64,000 nucleotides of DNA from Mycobacterium bourgelatii (GCF_010723575.1 NZ_BLKZ01000002.1:868001-932000); one strand, 5' to 3'; positions 1-8,849 are shown, numbered from the stretch's first letter. The notes: generated by a model from the letters alone, not told the origin. Translations and numbers: made by a program.

Positions 1-1703
1 TCTCCGGGTGGGGCAGGGATTATCAGGCGGTGAGCGTTCAGGTCGGGACGTTCCATGAGCAGCTGGTACGAACATTGACCGCCAGCGCGGAGGCGTACGC
101 GGCCGCCGAATTAGCCAACGCCAAGCCACTGGAGCAGGTGGTGCTCGACGTCGTCAACGCGCCCACCCAGGCACTCGTTGGCCGTCCGCTGATCGGCGAC
201 GGCGTCGATGGCGCACCCGGCACCGGCCAAAGCGGCGGTCACGGCGGCTTTTTGTACGGCAATGGCGGCAGGGGTGGTTCGGGCGCGCCCGGCCAGGCCG
301 GCGGCAACGGCGGTAGTGCCGGGCTGATCGGCAATGGTGGCGCCGGCGGGCAAGGCGGGGCGGCGCTGGCGGGTTCGACGGTTGCTCCTGCCGGTGGTCA
401 GGGTGGTACTGGCGGGTGGTTATCGGGCAACGGGGGCGCAGGCGGGGCCGGCGGGACGGCCTTGGTCGGCAGCGTCGGCGGCGCCGGTGGAACCGGCGGT
501 AATGCCGGGCTGTTCGGCGACGGAGGCGCGGGCGGAGCCGGCGGGGCGGGTGGCTTGGGCGCCGACCCTGGCGCCGGGGGCAAGGGCGGTGCGGGCGGCG
601 AACTTTCCGGAAAGGCCGGCGCGGACGGCGCACTAGGCACGCGAATCGCCGAGCCAGAACCCGATCCTGGACCCGATCCTGGTCCCCAGCCCGAGCCCCG
701 GCCTGGCCCTAGTCCTGAGCCGGAGCCCGAGCCCGGTCCTGAGCCGGAGCCCGAGCCTGGTCCTGATCCCGGTCCTGGCCCTGAGCCTGAGCCGGAGCCG
801 GAGCCCGAGCCTGGTCCTGGTCCCGATCCGGGCCCGGATCCAGATCCCGGACCGAACGTCACCGACGCGGCCCGTGACGGTGACGTCAGATCCTCGAGTG
901 GCGGCAAGATAACCAATAGTTCCCTGGACGAGATCTCGGGCATCGACGCCGGCATCAGAAACCCGAATGTCTATTGGGTGCACAATGATTCGGGCGATTC
1001 GGCGCGCATCTTCGCCATCGACGCCAAGACGGGCGACACGCTGGCCACGTACAAGCTCAGTGGCGCATCGGCCAAAGACTGGGAAGACATCGCGGTCGCC
1101 GCCGGACCTGACGGCAAGTCCTACATCTACATCGGCGATATCGGCGACAACGGCTACTCCCGCAGCGAGGTCGTCGTTTACCGAGTCCCCGAACCCATCG
1201 TGACGGGCACCGCGAGCAAGCCGACGAACGGCACGCTCAGCGGGGTGGAGAAGCTGCGTCTGACGTATCAGGGTGGCGCCAAGATCAACTCCGAGGCGCT
1301 GCTGGTGGACCCGAAGACCGGCGACATCCTCACCATCGAGAAGACCGGTGACGATGTCTCCCGCGTCTACTCGGTGTCCGCGAGCAAGTGGGGCAGCAGC
1401 AGTGTCGAAACGTTGACACAAGTTGCCACGCTGGACTTGTCGGACGCTGACTCACAGAGGGTCACGGCGGCCGACTTCTCGCCGGATGGTTCGCAACTGG
1501 CCGTACGTACCTATGACGATGTCCTGCTGTGGAACCGCGCGCCCGAGAGTAGCGCCTGGTCGCCGTTCAGCCAGCATCCCGTCTACGCCCCGGACGTCAG
1601 TGAGTCACAAGGCGAGGCGATCGCCTTCCACAACGACGGGCGCGGCTATGTCACGGTCAGTGAGAAGTCGAACCAAACCCTGCACGAGTTCAACGTCAAG
1701 TGA
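1..1703 (+). CDS. PE_PGRS protein with C-terminal propeller-like domain (5' end outside window)
   Basis: The reading frame is open from the first bases of the window. The residues before the first possible GTG (position 30) still read as the PE-domain helix with the YQAVS and FHEQ motifs, so the true start lies upstream. After the PE remnant and the GRPLIGDG linker comes a Gly-Gly-Ala/Asn PGRS tract of about 140 residues. About 70 residues of alternating EP/DP/GP follow (roughly 646-858), then a non-repetitive domain of about 280 residues. That domain has HNDSGD, DWEDIA and GDIGDN motifs that resemble phytase-like or other beta-propellers. PE domains direct export through ESX-5 (family knowledge), so a surface-exposed enzyme or binding domain is plausible. 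The activity of the C-terminal domain is unknown. A hairpin lies just downstream. Confidence 0.85.
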   Translation, partial: SGWGRDYQAVSVQVGTFHEQLVRTLTASAEAYAAAELANAKPLEQVVLDVVNAPTQALVGRPLIGDGVDGAPGTGQSGGHGGFLYGNGGRGGSGAPGQAGGNGGSAGLIGNGGAGGQGGAALAGSTVAPAGGQGGTGGWLSGNGGAGGAGGTALVGSVGGAGGTGGNAGLFGDGGAGGAGGAGGLGADPGAGGKGGAGGELSGKAGADGALGTRIAEPEPDPGPDPGPQPEPRPGPSPEPEPEPGPEPEPEPGPDPGPGPEPEPEPEPEPGPGPDPGPDPDPGPNVTDAARDGDVRSSSGGKITNSSLDEISGIDAGIRNPNVYWVHNDSGDSARIFAIDAKTGDTLATYKLSGASAKDWEDIAVAAGPDGKSYIYIGDIGDNGYSRSEVVVYRVPEPIVTGTASKPTNGTLSGVEKLRLTYQGGAKINSEALLVDPKTGDILTIEKTGDDVSRVYSVSASKWGSSSVETLTQVATLDLSDADSQRVTAADFSPDGSQLAVRTYDDVLLWNRAPESSAWSPFSQHPVYAPDVSESQGEAIAFHNDGRGYVTVSEKSNQTLHEFNVK

Positions 1704-1714
1704 TGTCGATGACC

Positions 1715-1750
1715 GGATTGCCCTAACCGTGTGGGCGGCTAGGGCAATCC
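1715..1750 (+). terminator. Hairpin downstream of the PE_PGRS gene
   Basis: A perfect 11-bp inverted repeat (GGATTGCCCTA / TAGGGCAATCC) with a 14-nt loop starts 12 nt after the stop codon. There is no T-tract, as is usual for mycobacterial intrinsic terminators. The position supports a terminator role. Confidence 0.6.
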
Positions 1751-1938
1751 GCTCGGCCCATTCTGACTGAGCGCCAGTCCGCCGGTGCCGCCGGTAGTCG
1801 CTTCATCCATGCCGGTGTTGCCGCCGTCCGACTTATCTTCAGGTTGATTCTCAGCGCTGCCCGGCGGCGGGCTCGCCGCTAACATCGGCAGATTGCGCAT
1901 TGACTAGACGAGCAACACAGTTGTCAAGGGAGATCGTG

Positions 1939-3021
1939 GTGGGTGGACGCGTGCTCTCTCGCTTGCGTCTGCGCATTCCCCGCCGCATTCCCTGGCTCAA
2001 CGTCCTCGGACTCGTCGCGATCATCGTCGCCGCAACTGCGATCGTGATCAGGAACCTGCCCGACGACCGGCCCAATCAGATCCTCAACGTCTCCTACGAT
2101 CCGACCCGCGAGCTGTATGCCGAACTCGATGCGGCTTTCACCGCGCGGTATCGCACGCAAACCGGAACCACCCTGACCATCAAGCAGTCGCACGGCGGAT
2201 CGGGCCGGCAGGCGGCCAGCGTCATCGAGGGTTCGCAACGGGCCAATGTGGTGTCGCTGGCGTTGATCGGCGACATCGACGCATTGCGTAAACGCGGCCT
2301 CATCGCGCCCGATTGGCAACGGCGGTTACCGAACAATTCGGTGCCGTACACCTCGACCATCGTGTTCTTGGGCCGCAAGGGCAATCCCAAGGGCATCCAC
2401 GACTGGCCCGATCTGATCAGGGACGACGTCGCTGTTGTCTCACCGAATCCACGCGCGTCTGGCAACGGACAATTGAGCATCCTCGCCGCCTGGGGCAGTG
2501 TCACCACTCGCGGCGGCGACTCCAACCAAGCGGCGGCATACCTGAGGTCACTGTTGCGACACGTCGTGGCCGCCGACGCAGGAGCGCGCGGCGCGAGTAC
2601 GAGTTTCACCGTGCAGAGGATCGGCGATGTGCTGCTGACGTGGGAAAGCGAAGCCCTGCGCGTGGCCCGGGATAACCCGAACGAATACGAGATCATCTAT
2701 CCCCCGGTGAGTATCCGGGCCGAGCCGGCGGTGGCCTGGGTCGATGCCAATGTCAAGGATCCCGCGACAGCGGCCCACACCAAGGCCTTTCTCGACTACC
2801 TGTTCACTGACGATGCACAAGAAACTATGGCGCGCAATGGTTATCGGCCGATCAAGCCGAAGATTCTGGCCAAGTACGGCGACCGGCTACCGGCCTTGGA
2901 GTTGTTCCCGATCACCGCGGTGGCCAGCGATTGGGCCGATGCGCGACAGAAGTTCTTCGGCGACAACGGAATCTACGACACCGTGTCGGCGCCACCGGTC
3001 GCCGCGGCATCAGCGCCATAA
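1939..3021 (+). CDS. Membrane-anchored sulfate-binding-like protein
   Basis: The protein matches the sulfate/thiosulfate periplasmic-binding family: an ILNVSYDPTRELY opening motif, then KQSHGGSGRQA and a long two-lobed body. Cytoplasmic Arg-rich residues precede one membrane segment (about residues 16-33, LNVLGLVAIIVAATAIVI), so it is probably held by an uncleaved anchor rather than a lipobox. The frame is open from a TTG at 1900. AAGGGAG at 1926-1932 fits GTG 1939 best (6-nt spacing), with GTG 1936 as an alternative. It ends 15 bp before a SulP permease, and no ABC permease or ATPase genes are nearby. That suggests it captures sulfate or another oxyanion for, or senses it beside, the SulP transporter. 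This pairing is inference. Confidence 0.82.
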   Translation: MGGRVLSRLRLRIPRRIPWLNVLGLVAIIVAATAIVIRNLPDDRPNQILNVSYDPTRELYAELDAAFTARYRTQTGTTLTIKQSHGGSGRQAASVIEGSQRANVVSLALIGDIDALRKRGLIAPDWQRRLPNNSVPYTSTIVFLGRKGNPKGIHDWPDLIRDDVAVVSPNPRASGNGQLSILAAWGSVTTRGGDSNQAAAYLRSLLRHVVAADAGARGASTSFTVQRIGDVLLTWESEALRVARDNPNEYEIIYPPVSIRAEPAVAWVDANVKDPATAAHTKAFLDYLFTDDAQETMARNGYRPIKPKILAKYGDRLPALELFPITAVASDWADARQKFFGDNGIYDTVSAPPVAAASAP

Positions 3022-3036
3022 CGGAAGACCGAACCC

Positions 3037-4782
3037 TTGGGCCGCATATTTGACTACGACTGGATCAAAGGCAGAGCCGATGTCGTCGCCGGACTTACCG
3101 TCGCTGCCATCTCGTTTCCGCAAGCGATCGCCTATGCGCTGATCGCCGGTGTCGACCCGCGGTTCGGCGTTTATTCGGCGATCGTCGTGACCGCTCTCGC
3201 CGCGATTTTCGGGTCGTCGTCACACTTGATCAACGGCCCGACCAGCGCCATCTCACTGCTGGTCTTCACCGCGCTCGCCTTCCTGGATCCAGAGAACACC
3301 CAAGAACTGTTCGAGGCTCTCTTCCTGCTGGCGATCCTGGTCGGCGCGCTCCAGATCATCATCGCCGTGTTCAAGCTCGGCAACCTGACGCGCTACATCT
3401 CGGAATCCGTGATCATCGGTTTCATGGCGGCCGCGGCCCTTCTGCTTGCGCTTGGCCAGTTGGGTAATGCGCTGGGGGTCAAGGACAAAGGCAACGGTCA
3501 CATGCATGTGCTGTGGCGGGTGTACGTCACGCTGTTCCACGGTGACAAGGTCAACTATCGCGCAGTGGTACTGAGCATTTCGGCGGTGATACTGGCCATT
3601 TTGTTGCGAAAGATTGTGCAGCGCTATGGGCTGCCGCAGATCGACATGCTTGTGGTGCTGATCATCACCGGGCTGATCGCCTATCTCGCGGGATGGTCGA
3701 TTTCGGGCCCTGGTGGTCACACCGCCGTCGCCGTCGCCGCGAAAGTTCCACGGAGCCTGCCAAGCCCGCACATTCCGGAGATTCACGCTAGCTGGCTGCC
3801 CCACCTGACAACGAGCGCATTCGCAATTGCATTCGTCGGCATCATCGAGGCGCTGTCGATCGCCAAAGCCATTGCGCACCAAACCCAGCAGAAGATCGAC
3901 TACAACCGTCAGATCATGGCCGAGGGTCTGGCCAATCTCGGCGGCGGCTTCTTTCAGAGCCTGCCCGGGTCCGGGTCGCTGACCCGATCGGCGATCAACT
4001 TCCAGTCCGGTGCGGCCTCAAGGTTCTCCGGAATCGTCTCGGCCGTAACGGTCGCCGTGGCCCTGTTGGTGTTTGCACCGATACTGCACTACGTGCCGCA
4101 ACCGGCGCTGGCCGGGTTGCTCCTGGTGACCGCGGCGCGATTGGTTGATCTCAAGCGGCTGTTCTACACGGTCCGAGCGTCGAGGTATGACGCAGGGCTG
4201 GTGATCGCGACGGCACTCACCGGGGTCGCCATCGACCTCGAAAAGGCGGTGCTGCTCGGTGTCGTCCTGTCGATTGCGCTCTTCGTCCCTCGTGCGGCGA
4301 ACTTGAGGGCCACCGAGCTCATCGTGGCTCCCGAACGTGTTGTCCGCGAACGCCTCCCGGGCGACGATGCGGATCCGACCGCCGTCATCTACGACTTGGA
4401 GGGCGAGCTGTTCTTCGGTGCGGCGCCGGCATTGGAGCGCTACCTGGCGGACCTGAGGCGTCGAATCGAGACAGATGACCAAGGCAAGACCGTGATCTTG
4501 CGGCTGAAGCGGGTGCGTCATCCCGACGTTGTGTGCATCGAGCGCATCGAGCACTTTCTGCGCGAGCTGACCGACCGTGACGTGACGGTCCTGTTGGCCG
4601 GGGTGCGTCCCGACTTGCTGACAGCTTTCAAGAACGTCGGGCTGCAAAAGTGGTTTCCGGCCGAGCAACTGTTTCCCGAAGAGGACAAGGAATTCTCCGC
4701 CACGCTCAAGGCAGTCCGGTACGCGCACCGCAAGGCAGCGACCGGACCCCCGGAGGATCCGGATCTCTACTATCTCGTCTGA
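3037..4782 (+). CDS. SulP-family anion permease with C-terminal STAS domain
   Basis: A SulP (SLC26-type) secondary transporter of 581 residues. The N-terminus has the family signature (DVVAGLTVAAISFPQAIAYA), followed by about ten to twelve hydrophobic segments. The cytoplasmic tail from about residue 440 (AVIYDLEGELFFGAAPALE onward) is a STAS domain. The likely substrate is sulfate or another inorganic anion, in line with the sulfate-binding-like gene 15 bp upstream. The start is TTG at 3037 with GGAAG at 3023-3027. The last 13 bp overlap the convergent SDR gene. The transporter class is firm. Substrate specificity cannot be read from sequence, because SulP proteins also carry bicarbonate or molybdate. 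Confidence 0.9.
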   Translation: MGRIFDYDWIKGRADVVAGLTVAAISFPQAIAYALIAGVDPRFGVYSAIVVTALAAIFGSSSHLINGPTSAISLLVFTALAFLDPENTQELFEALFLLAILVGALQIIIAVFKLGNLTRYISESVIIGFMAAAALLLALGQLGNALGVKDKGNGHMHVLWRVYVTLFHGDKVNYRAVVLSISAVILAILLRKIVQRYGLPQIDMLVVLIITGLIAYLAGWSISGPGGHTAVAVAAKVPRSLPSPHIPEIHASWLPHLTTSAFAIAFVGIIEALSIAKAIAHQTQQKIDYNRQIMAEGLANLGGGFFQSLPGSGSLTRSAINFQSGAASRFSGIVSAVTVAVALLVFAPILHYVPQPALAGLLLVTAARLVDLKRLFYTVRASRYDAGLVIATALTGVAIDLEKAVLLGVVLSIALFVPRAANLRATELIVAPERVVRERLPGDDADPTAVIYDLEGELFFGAAPALERYLADLRRRIETDDQGKTVILRLKRVRHPDVVCIERIEHFLRELTDRDVTVLLAGVRPDLLTAFKNVGLQKWFPAEQLFPEEDKEFSATLKAVRYAHRKAATGPPEDPDLYYLV

Positions 4783-5588
4783 GCCTTGGCGGCCGCCACG
4801 ACGCCCCCGTCAACCAGCAGGTCTGTTCCGGTAATGAAGGTGGCATCGGGGCCCAGCAGAAATGCGGCGGCGGCGGCGATGTCGTCAGGGGTTCCGATCC
4901 GGCCGGTCGCCGACATGGCAATCATTGCCCGCATGCCGTCCCCAACCGGTGAGTTCAACTCCTGCTGCCCCATTGGCGTCGAGATGATCCCGGGGCTGAT
5001 CGAATTGATCCGGGCTCCACGTTTTCCCCACTGGGCGCTCGCGGCGTGAACACGAACGAGGTTGGCTTGTTTGGCTATTGCGTATGCGATTCCCGGACCT
5101 GCGTCCCGATACGGGCTAAGGAACTCCAGCTCGAGCAGCTCATCGGCCGGGTTGTGGGCCAGGGCATGCGTTTGCTCGGTTGTCAGCGGTTGAACCAGAT
5201 GCCCGGCCATGCTGGCGATCACGACACCCGCTCCGCCGGTAGCGACGACATCGCCGAATGCTTGCAAGACAAGGGCGACGCCGACCAGATCGACGGCCAG
5301 GATCGCGTCGGCCGATGCCTGTGCCGGCGACAGCCCGGCGGTGTGTGCCACCTGTGCGACATTGCCGAGCGACGCAGCATATTCGGCAAGGCCGCCCACC
5401 GATTCCGCCGACGAGACATCGACGTGGCGGCTCTCCACTCGATAGCCGTCCGCAGACAGCGATGAGGCGACGGAGTTCAACGTCTCTTCGTTGTAGTCGG
5501 CCAGCAGCACGGTCTTGCCGGAGCCCAGCCGTCGGGCTATCGACTGGCCCATACCCCCTACGCCGATGACCGCCAACACATCTGTCAT
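4770..5588 (-). CDS. SDR-family oxidoreductase
   Basis: A short-chain dehydrogenase/reductase of 272 residues. The N-terminal nucleotide-binding loop is unusual (GVGGMG in place of the normal TGxxxGxG). A TAG motif stands at the NNAG position, the active-site pair reads YAIAK, and the C-terminus has the family GTDLLVDGG motif. I start it at ATG 5588, which has AAAGG just upstream. The longer open frame to 5777 would run into the divergent methyltransferase. Its end overlaps the convergent SulP gene by 13 bp. The substrate is unknown. Confidence 0.85.
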   Translation of the reverse strand: MTDVLAVIGVGGMGQSIARRLGSGKTVLLADYNEETLNSVASSLSADGYRVESRHVDVSSAESVGGLAEYAASLGNVAQVAHTAGLSPAQASADAILAVDLVGVALVLQAFGDVVATGGAGVVIASMAGHLVQPLTTEQTHALAHNPADELLELEFLSPYRDAGPGIAYAIAKQANLVRVHAASAQWGKRGARINSISPGIISTPMGQQELNSPVGDGMRAMIAMSATGRIGTPDDIAAAAAFLLGPDATFITGTDLLVDGGVVAAAKAQTR

Positions 5589-5739
5589 GCCACGCCTTTC
5601 GCCAACGCGATATGTCCCTCGAAACCAAGCGCTTCCGCCCTTGTACGGTAGCGGTCGCGATAACCGCGATACCCGGGCCCTTACCGCGGGCTTTCTCCGC
5701 AATTCCTGCAGGCGAATCCCGCCATGAGGTGAGCATGAT

Positions 5740-6345
5740 ATGACCGGTGGAGTGGAACGACCCTGGAACATCAACATCCATTACGACGGTCTGCTGGATG
5801 CCCAGGTGCCGTGCGATGCCAGGCGCGTTCTTGACGCGGGGTGTGGCGACGGCTTCTTAGCGGCCCGATTGGCTCAGCGCGTCCCGGATGTCACGGCGGT
5901 CGACGTCGACGCGCCGGTCCTGCAACGCGCGCAGGACCGGTTCGCTGAAAGACCTGTCCGCTGGGTGCACGGGGATGTCATGACGGCGTCACTGCCCCAT
6001 GCGCAGTTCGACGCGGTGGTATCCAACGCCGCGTTGCATCACGTCGAGGACACCCGTGCCGCCCTGGAAAGACTTGCGGGGCTGGTGGTCCCAGGAGGGA
6101 CCTTGGCCGTGGTGACTTTCGTGAGATTCTCGTTGCGGCACGGCCTGTGGCACCTGACGACGGCGGTGCGTTGCGCGGTCATCAACCGCATCAAGGGCAA
6201 GTGGGAGCACACGGCTCCGATCAAGTGGCCACCGCCGGACACCCTTGCTCAGCTACGCGAGAATGTCGGCGCCGTGCTTCCAGGGGCCCGCGTGCGCAGG
6301 CTGCGCTACGGACGTGTCCTGATCACCTGGCGTGCGCCCGCCTAG
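5740..6345 (+). CDS. Class I SAM-dependent methyltransferase
   Basis: A small methyltransferase of 201 residues. Motif I is VLDAGCGDG at about residues 30-38, the acidic end of strand 2 is VDVD, and the motif IV region (FDAVVSNAALHHVED) is typical of UbiE/type-11 enzymes acting on small molecules. GAGGTGA precedes the ATG at 5740. It is divergent from the SDR at 4770 and not closely linked to the next gene. The acceptor molecule cannot be predicted. The fold assignment is secure. Confidence 0.88.
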   Translation: MTGGVERPWNINIHYDGLLDAQVPCDARRVLDAGCGDGFLAARLAQRVPDVTAVDVDAPVLQRAQDRFAERPVRWVHGDVMTASLPHAQFDAVVSNAALHHVEDTRAALERLAGLVVPGGTLAVVTFVRFSLRHGLWHLTTAVRCAVINRIKGKWEHTAPIKWPPPDTLAQLRENVGAVLPGARVRRLRYGRVLITWRAPA

Positions 6346-6650
6346 CCGCGGGCGACAGACTGGCACGCGGTGCGAACCGCCTCCGACATACAGAACGGCG
6401 GAGTCCGGATCCCCGGGATTGCCATGGCATCTCAACGAAACGTCGTTGGTGACGACGCGCAGCTGCCGGCTAGGCAGGGGATGCCGTCCCAATGACATTG
6501 CGGCACTAGAGGAGCGGGGAATACCTGGTCTCCGTTGTCGTGGCAGCGGAGAGCGCAGTGGGTGCCGCCTAGTCCGAAAGCGTAAGGTCCCCGCAGGTAG
6601 CTCCGGTCCTGAAAGAATGATCGGCGCATCCTGACAGCGAAGGAGCGCAC
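6346..6650. other. Intergenic stretch with no recognisable gene
   Basis: About 305 bp between the methyltransferase and the DUF2127 gene. Short open frames here lack ribosome sites and family resemblance. The only element I can point to is GAAGGAG at the right end, which serves the next gene. Confidence 0.5.
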
Positions 6651-7430
6651 GTGGGTAAGCGGGATAATCGCGGTACCAACCGTTGGGAGCTGATCACTTG
6701 CGCGATCAGCGGGCATGCCACTTATGCGCCCGTCGACGAGGCCCTCGCCGAACGACTCAGGGCGGAGACGAAGCTCGGTGAGGTGTGGCGCTGCCTGCGC
6801 TGCGGTGACTTCGCACTCGGCGAACCCCATGGCAGCGGGCGGCCGGAGGACGCGCCACTGATCATGCGCGGCAAGGCACTGCGGCAGGCGATCATCATTC
6901 GCGCTCTTGGCGTCGAGCGACTGCTGCGGGCCTTGGTTCTGGCCCTCGCCGCCTGGGCGGTGTGGGAGTTCCGCGGTGCGCGCGGCTCCATCCAGGCCAC
7001 CCTGGAGCGTGACCTGCCGATCTTTCGCGCGGCCGGCTTCAAAGTGGATCAGATGTCGGCGATACATCACCTGGAAAAGGCGCTGGCCGCCAAACCGTCG
7101 ACGCTGGCCTTGATCACCGCCATGCTTGCCGCCTACGCGCTACTGCAGGTGATCGAAGGTGTCGGCCTGTGGATGCTGAAACGGTGGGGGGAGTACCTCG
7201 CGGTGGTGGCCACTTCGATCTTCCTGCCACTGGAGATACACGACCTGACCAAGGGCATCACGGTCACCAGGGTGGCGACCCTGACCATCAACATCGCAGC
7301 CGTGATCTACCTGCTGATCTCGAAACGGCTGTTCGGTCTGCGCGGCGGGCGCAAGGCCTACGACGAGGAATTGCACGGCGAGCAGTTGCTCGATCTCGAA
7401 CGAGCCGCGATGGAAGTCGACGTGAGGTAG
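6651..7430 (+). CDS. DUF2127-family membrane protein
   Basis: A protein of 259 residues. The N-terminal part is soluble and contains a CxxC pair (WRCLRCGDF, about residues 46-54). It is followed by RALGVERLLRALVLALAAWAVW, a loop, and three further hydrophobic segments in the pattern of DUF2127. LLQVIEGVGLWMLKRWGEY is the most typical family stretch. The function of DUF2127 is unknown. The CxxC extension could bind zinc or form a disulfide. The start is GTG 6651 with GAAGGAG 7 nt upstream. It is a single gene with no evident partner. Confidence 0.8.
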   Translation: MGKRDNRGTNRWELITCAISGHATYAPVDEALAERLRAETKLGEVWRCLRCGDFALGEPHGSGRPEDAPLIMRGKALRQAIIIRALGVERLLRALVLALAAWAVWEFRGARGSIQATLERDLPIFRAAGFKVDQMSAIHHLEKALAAKPSTLALITAMLAAYALLQVIEGVGLWMLKRWGEYLAVVATSIFLPLEIHDLTKGITVTRVATLTINIAAVIYLLISKRLFGLRGGRKAYDEELHGEQLLDLERAAMEVDVR

Positions 7431-7448
7431 GCAACACCCAAGCTGGCT

Positions 7449-7465
7449 TGACCAAAGTTTAGTCA
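7449..7465. promoter_or_regulatory. Candidate operator upstream of the thioesterase-HxlR pair
   Basis: TGACCAAA-G-TTTAGTCA is a near-perfect palindrome (7 of 8 pairs) centred on G7457 and ending 18 nt before the thioesterase ATG. HxlR regulators often control their own operon, so this is a reasonable site for the HxlR protein encoded at 8004. This is inference from position. Confidence 0.4.
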
Positions 7466-7483
7466 GCGGGCAACACTCGTGGC

Positions 7484-7999
7484 ATGACCGACACAGTCTT
7501 CGAGGCACCAACAACGGACCGGACCCGTGTTATCGAGTGGGCGGACCCGGCTATCACGGCCAGTGCGGCCCGCAGTCGCATTGGGTTGGAGTTCCTGCAG
7601 GCGATGGTCGACGGGGAGCTTCCGCCGCCACCGATCATGCAGACGTTGGGCGCCCGGTTGGAGTCCGTCGCGTCGGGTCGGGCGGTATTCACCCTGACGC
7701 CGGCCGAGTCGCACTACAACCCGATCGGATCCGTTCACGGTGGTGTGTACGCGACACTGCTGGACTCGGCGGCGGCCTGCGCAGTGCACAGCATGTTGCC
7801 GGCCGGAGTCGGATACACCAGCCTCGATCTGGAGGTTCGTTTCATCGGCGCCATCAGCGTCAACACCGGGCCCGTCACCTGCACCGGAACCGTCAAGCAC
7901 CTGGGTCGACGCACTGCCCTCGCCGAGGCGGTGCTGACCGACGGCAATGGAAAGTTGCTGGCTAGCGCGACCAGCAATTGTCTCCTCTTCCGGCCCTGA
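7484..7999 (+). CDS. PaaI-type hotdog-fold acyl-CoA thioesterase
   Basis: A protein of 171 residues with the hotdog thioesterase core. It carries NPIGSVHGGVYATLLDSAAACAV, in which the HGG turn and the following acidic residue are the PaaI/4HBT active-site signature, and the central strand VRFIGAISVNTGPVTC. Such enzymes hydrolyse aromatic or medium-chain acyl-CoAs. It is followed 4 bp later by an HxlR regulator, so the two are probably co-transcribed. A palindrome lies just upstream. The substrate is not deducible. Confidence 0.88.
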   Translation: MTDTVFEAPTTDRTRVIEWADPAITASAARSRIGLEFLQAMVDGELPPPPIMQTLGARLESVASGRAVFTLTPAESHYNPIGSVHGGVYATLLDSAAACAVHSMLPAGVGYTSLDLEVRFIGAISVNTGPVTCTGTVKHLGRRTALAEAVLTDGNGKLLASATSNCLLFRP

Positions 8000-8003
8000 T
8001 GAC

Positions 8004-8489
8004 ATGACCAGTTCCGACGCGATGAAGTTGTCGGGCCCGCTCGCTGATCGGGACCGGTGGACGGCTGCGGATTGGTGTCCGATGGAACGCGCACTGGAGC
8101 TCATCGGCACGCATTCGGCCATGGTGCTGCTCCGTGAAGCCTTTTGGGGTGGAAGGCGTTTCGACGAGTTGGCACGCCGTGCCGGGGTAACCGAACAGAT
8201 CGCCGCGAAACGGCTACGCCAGCTCGTTGAGGCGGGGCTGTTGGCCAAACAGCCGTACCGGCAGCCGGGGCAGCGCACCCGCTACGAGTACGTGCTCACC
8301 GAGCGGGGCCGTGAGCTGTTTCCGGTCTTGGTCAGCCTGATCGAGTTCGGCAGGATGTTGCAAGGCGATTCCAGTGCAATGGAATTGGTTCATGAAGGAT
8401 GCGGAGAACCCGTCGAATTACGAGTCCGATGTGCGGCGGGTCACGATGTCGCTCTGTCCGAGACGACGGCTCGAATTACCAAGCGCTGA
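8004..8489 (+). CDS. HxlR-family winged-helix regulator
   Basis: A protein of 161 residues. The HxlR helix-turn-helix is plain: CPMERALELIGTHSAMVLLRE, then FDELARRAGVTEQIAAKRLRQL and the wing YEYVLTERGRELFPV. The C-terminal tail (HEGCGEPVELRVRCAAGH) has paired Cys and His residues that could bind metal or respond to thiol or electrophile stress. I start at ATG 8004, 4 bp after the thioesterase stop. The frame is open further upstream, but that would overlap the thioesterase. It probably represses its own operon. Confidence 0.87.
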   Translation: MTSSDAMKLSGPLADRDRWTAADWCPMERALELIGTHSAMVLLREAFWGGRRFDELARRAGVTEQIAAKRLRQLVEAGLLAKQPYRQPGQRTRYEYVLTERGRELFPVLVSLIEFGRMLQGDSSAMELVHEGCGEPVELRVRCAAGHDVALSETTARITKR

Positions 8490-8671
8490 GCCAACATACG
8501 TCGTCTTAAACGCCGAATTTTGTGATGTCGCAAGGCGGACATCGTGTAATGTGACCGAACCCACAGTGGCCGTTATTGTTTCGTTAACCTAATTGTCGTT
8601 TTGGTCAACAATCCAGGGTTAAGTTCAAGTAGGCGATCTACGTTCGCCAAACTGACGGAGGACCAACGATC

Positions 8672-8836
8672 GTGACGACAGCACAAACGCGGCCAGAGAA
8701 CCGAAGTGCCGACTTCGCCCCGGTCACGCCCATCAAGGCGCGGGCGTGTGACCCGCGGCGCTCCCGCTGGCGGATTCGTCAGCGCAAGATCGGCACCGAA
8801 CTCAAGATCATGCGGCGAGGCGCGGAGCGCTGCTGA
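8672..8836 (+). CDS. Small basic protein of 54 residues
   Basis: GTG 8672 is preceded by a strong ribosome site (GGAGGA, 8658-8663) after a relatively AT-rich 180-bp leader. The product is very rich in Arg/Lys, especially from residue 22 onward (KARACDPRRSRWRIRQRK), with two cysteines (residues 26 and 54). There is no hydrophobic segment. I do not recognise a family. The good ribosome site and low-GC leader argue for a real expressed small protein, possibly nucleic-acid binding. Its end lies 13 bp from the convergent CGNR gene. Confidence 0.5.
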   Translation: MTTAQTRPENRSADFAPVTPIKARACDPRRSRWRIRQRKIGTELKIMRRGAERC

Positions 8837-8849
8837 GCGACTCCACGCG

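Noticed and set aside
398..955. Long Pro/Ser/Gly open frame opposite the PE_PGRS gene
   Set aside because: An antisense shadow produced by PGRS and proline codon repeats.
5641..5680. Repeated CGCGATA with flanking GGTA/TACC as a possible operator between the SDR and the methyltransferase
   Set aside because: The arms differ by an insertion and do not form a clean palindrome.
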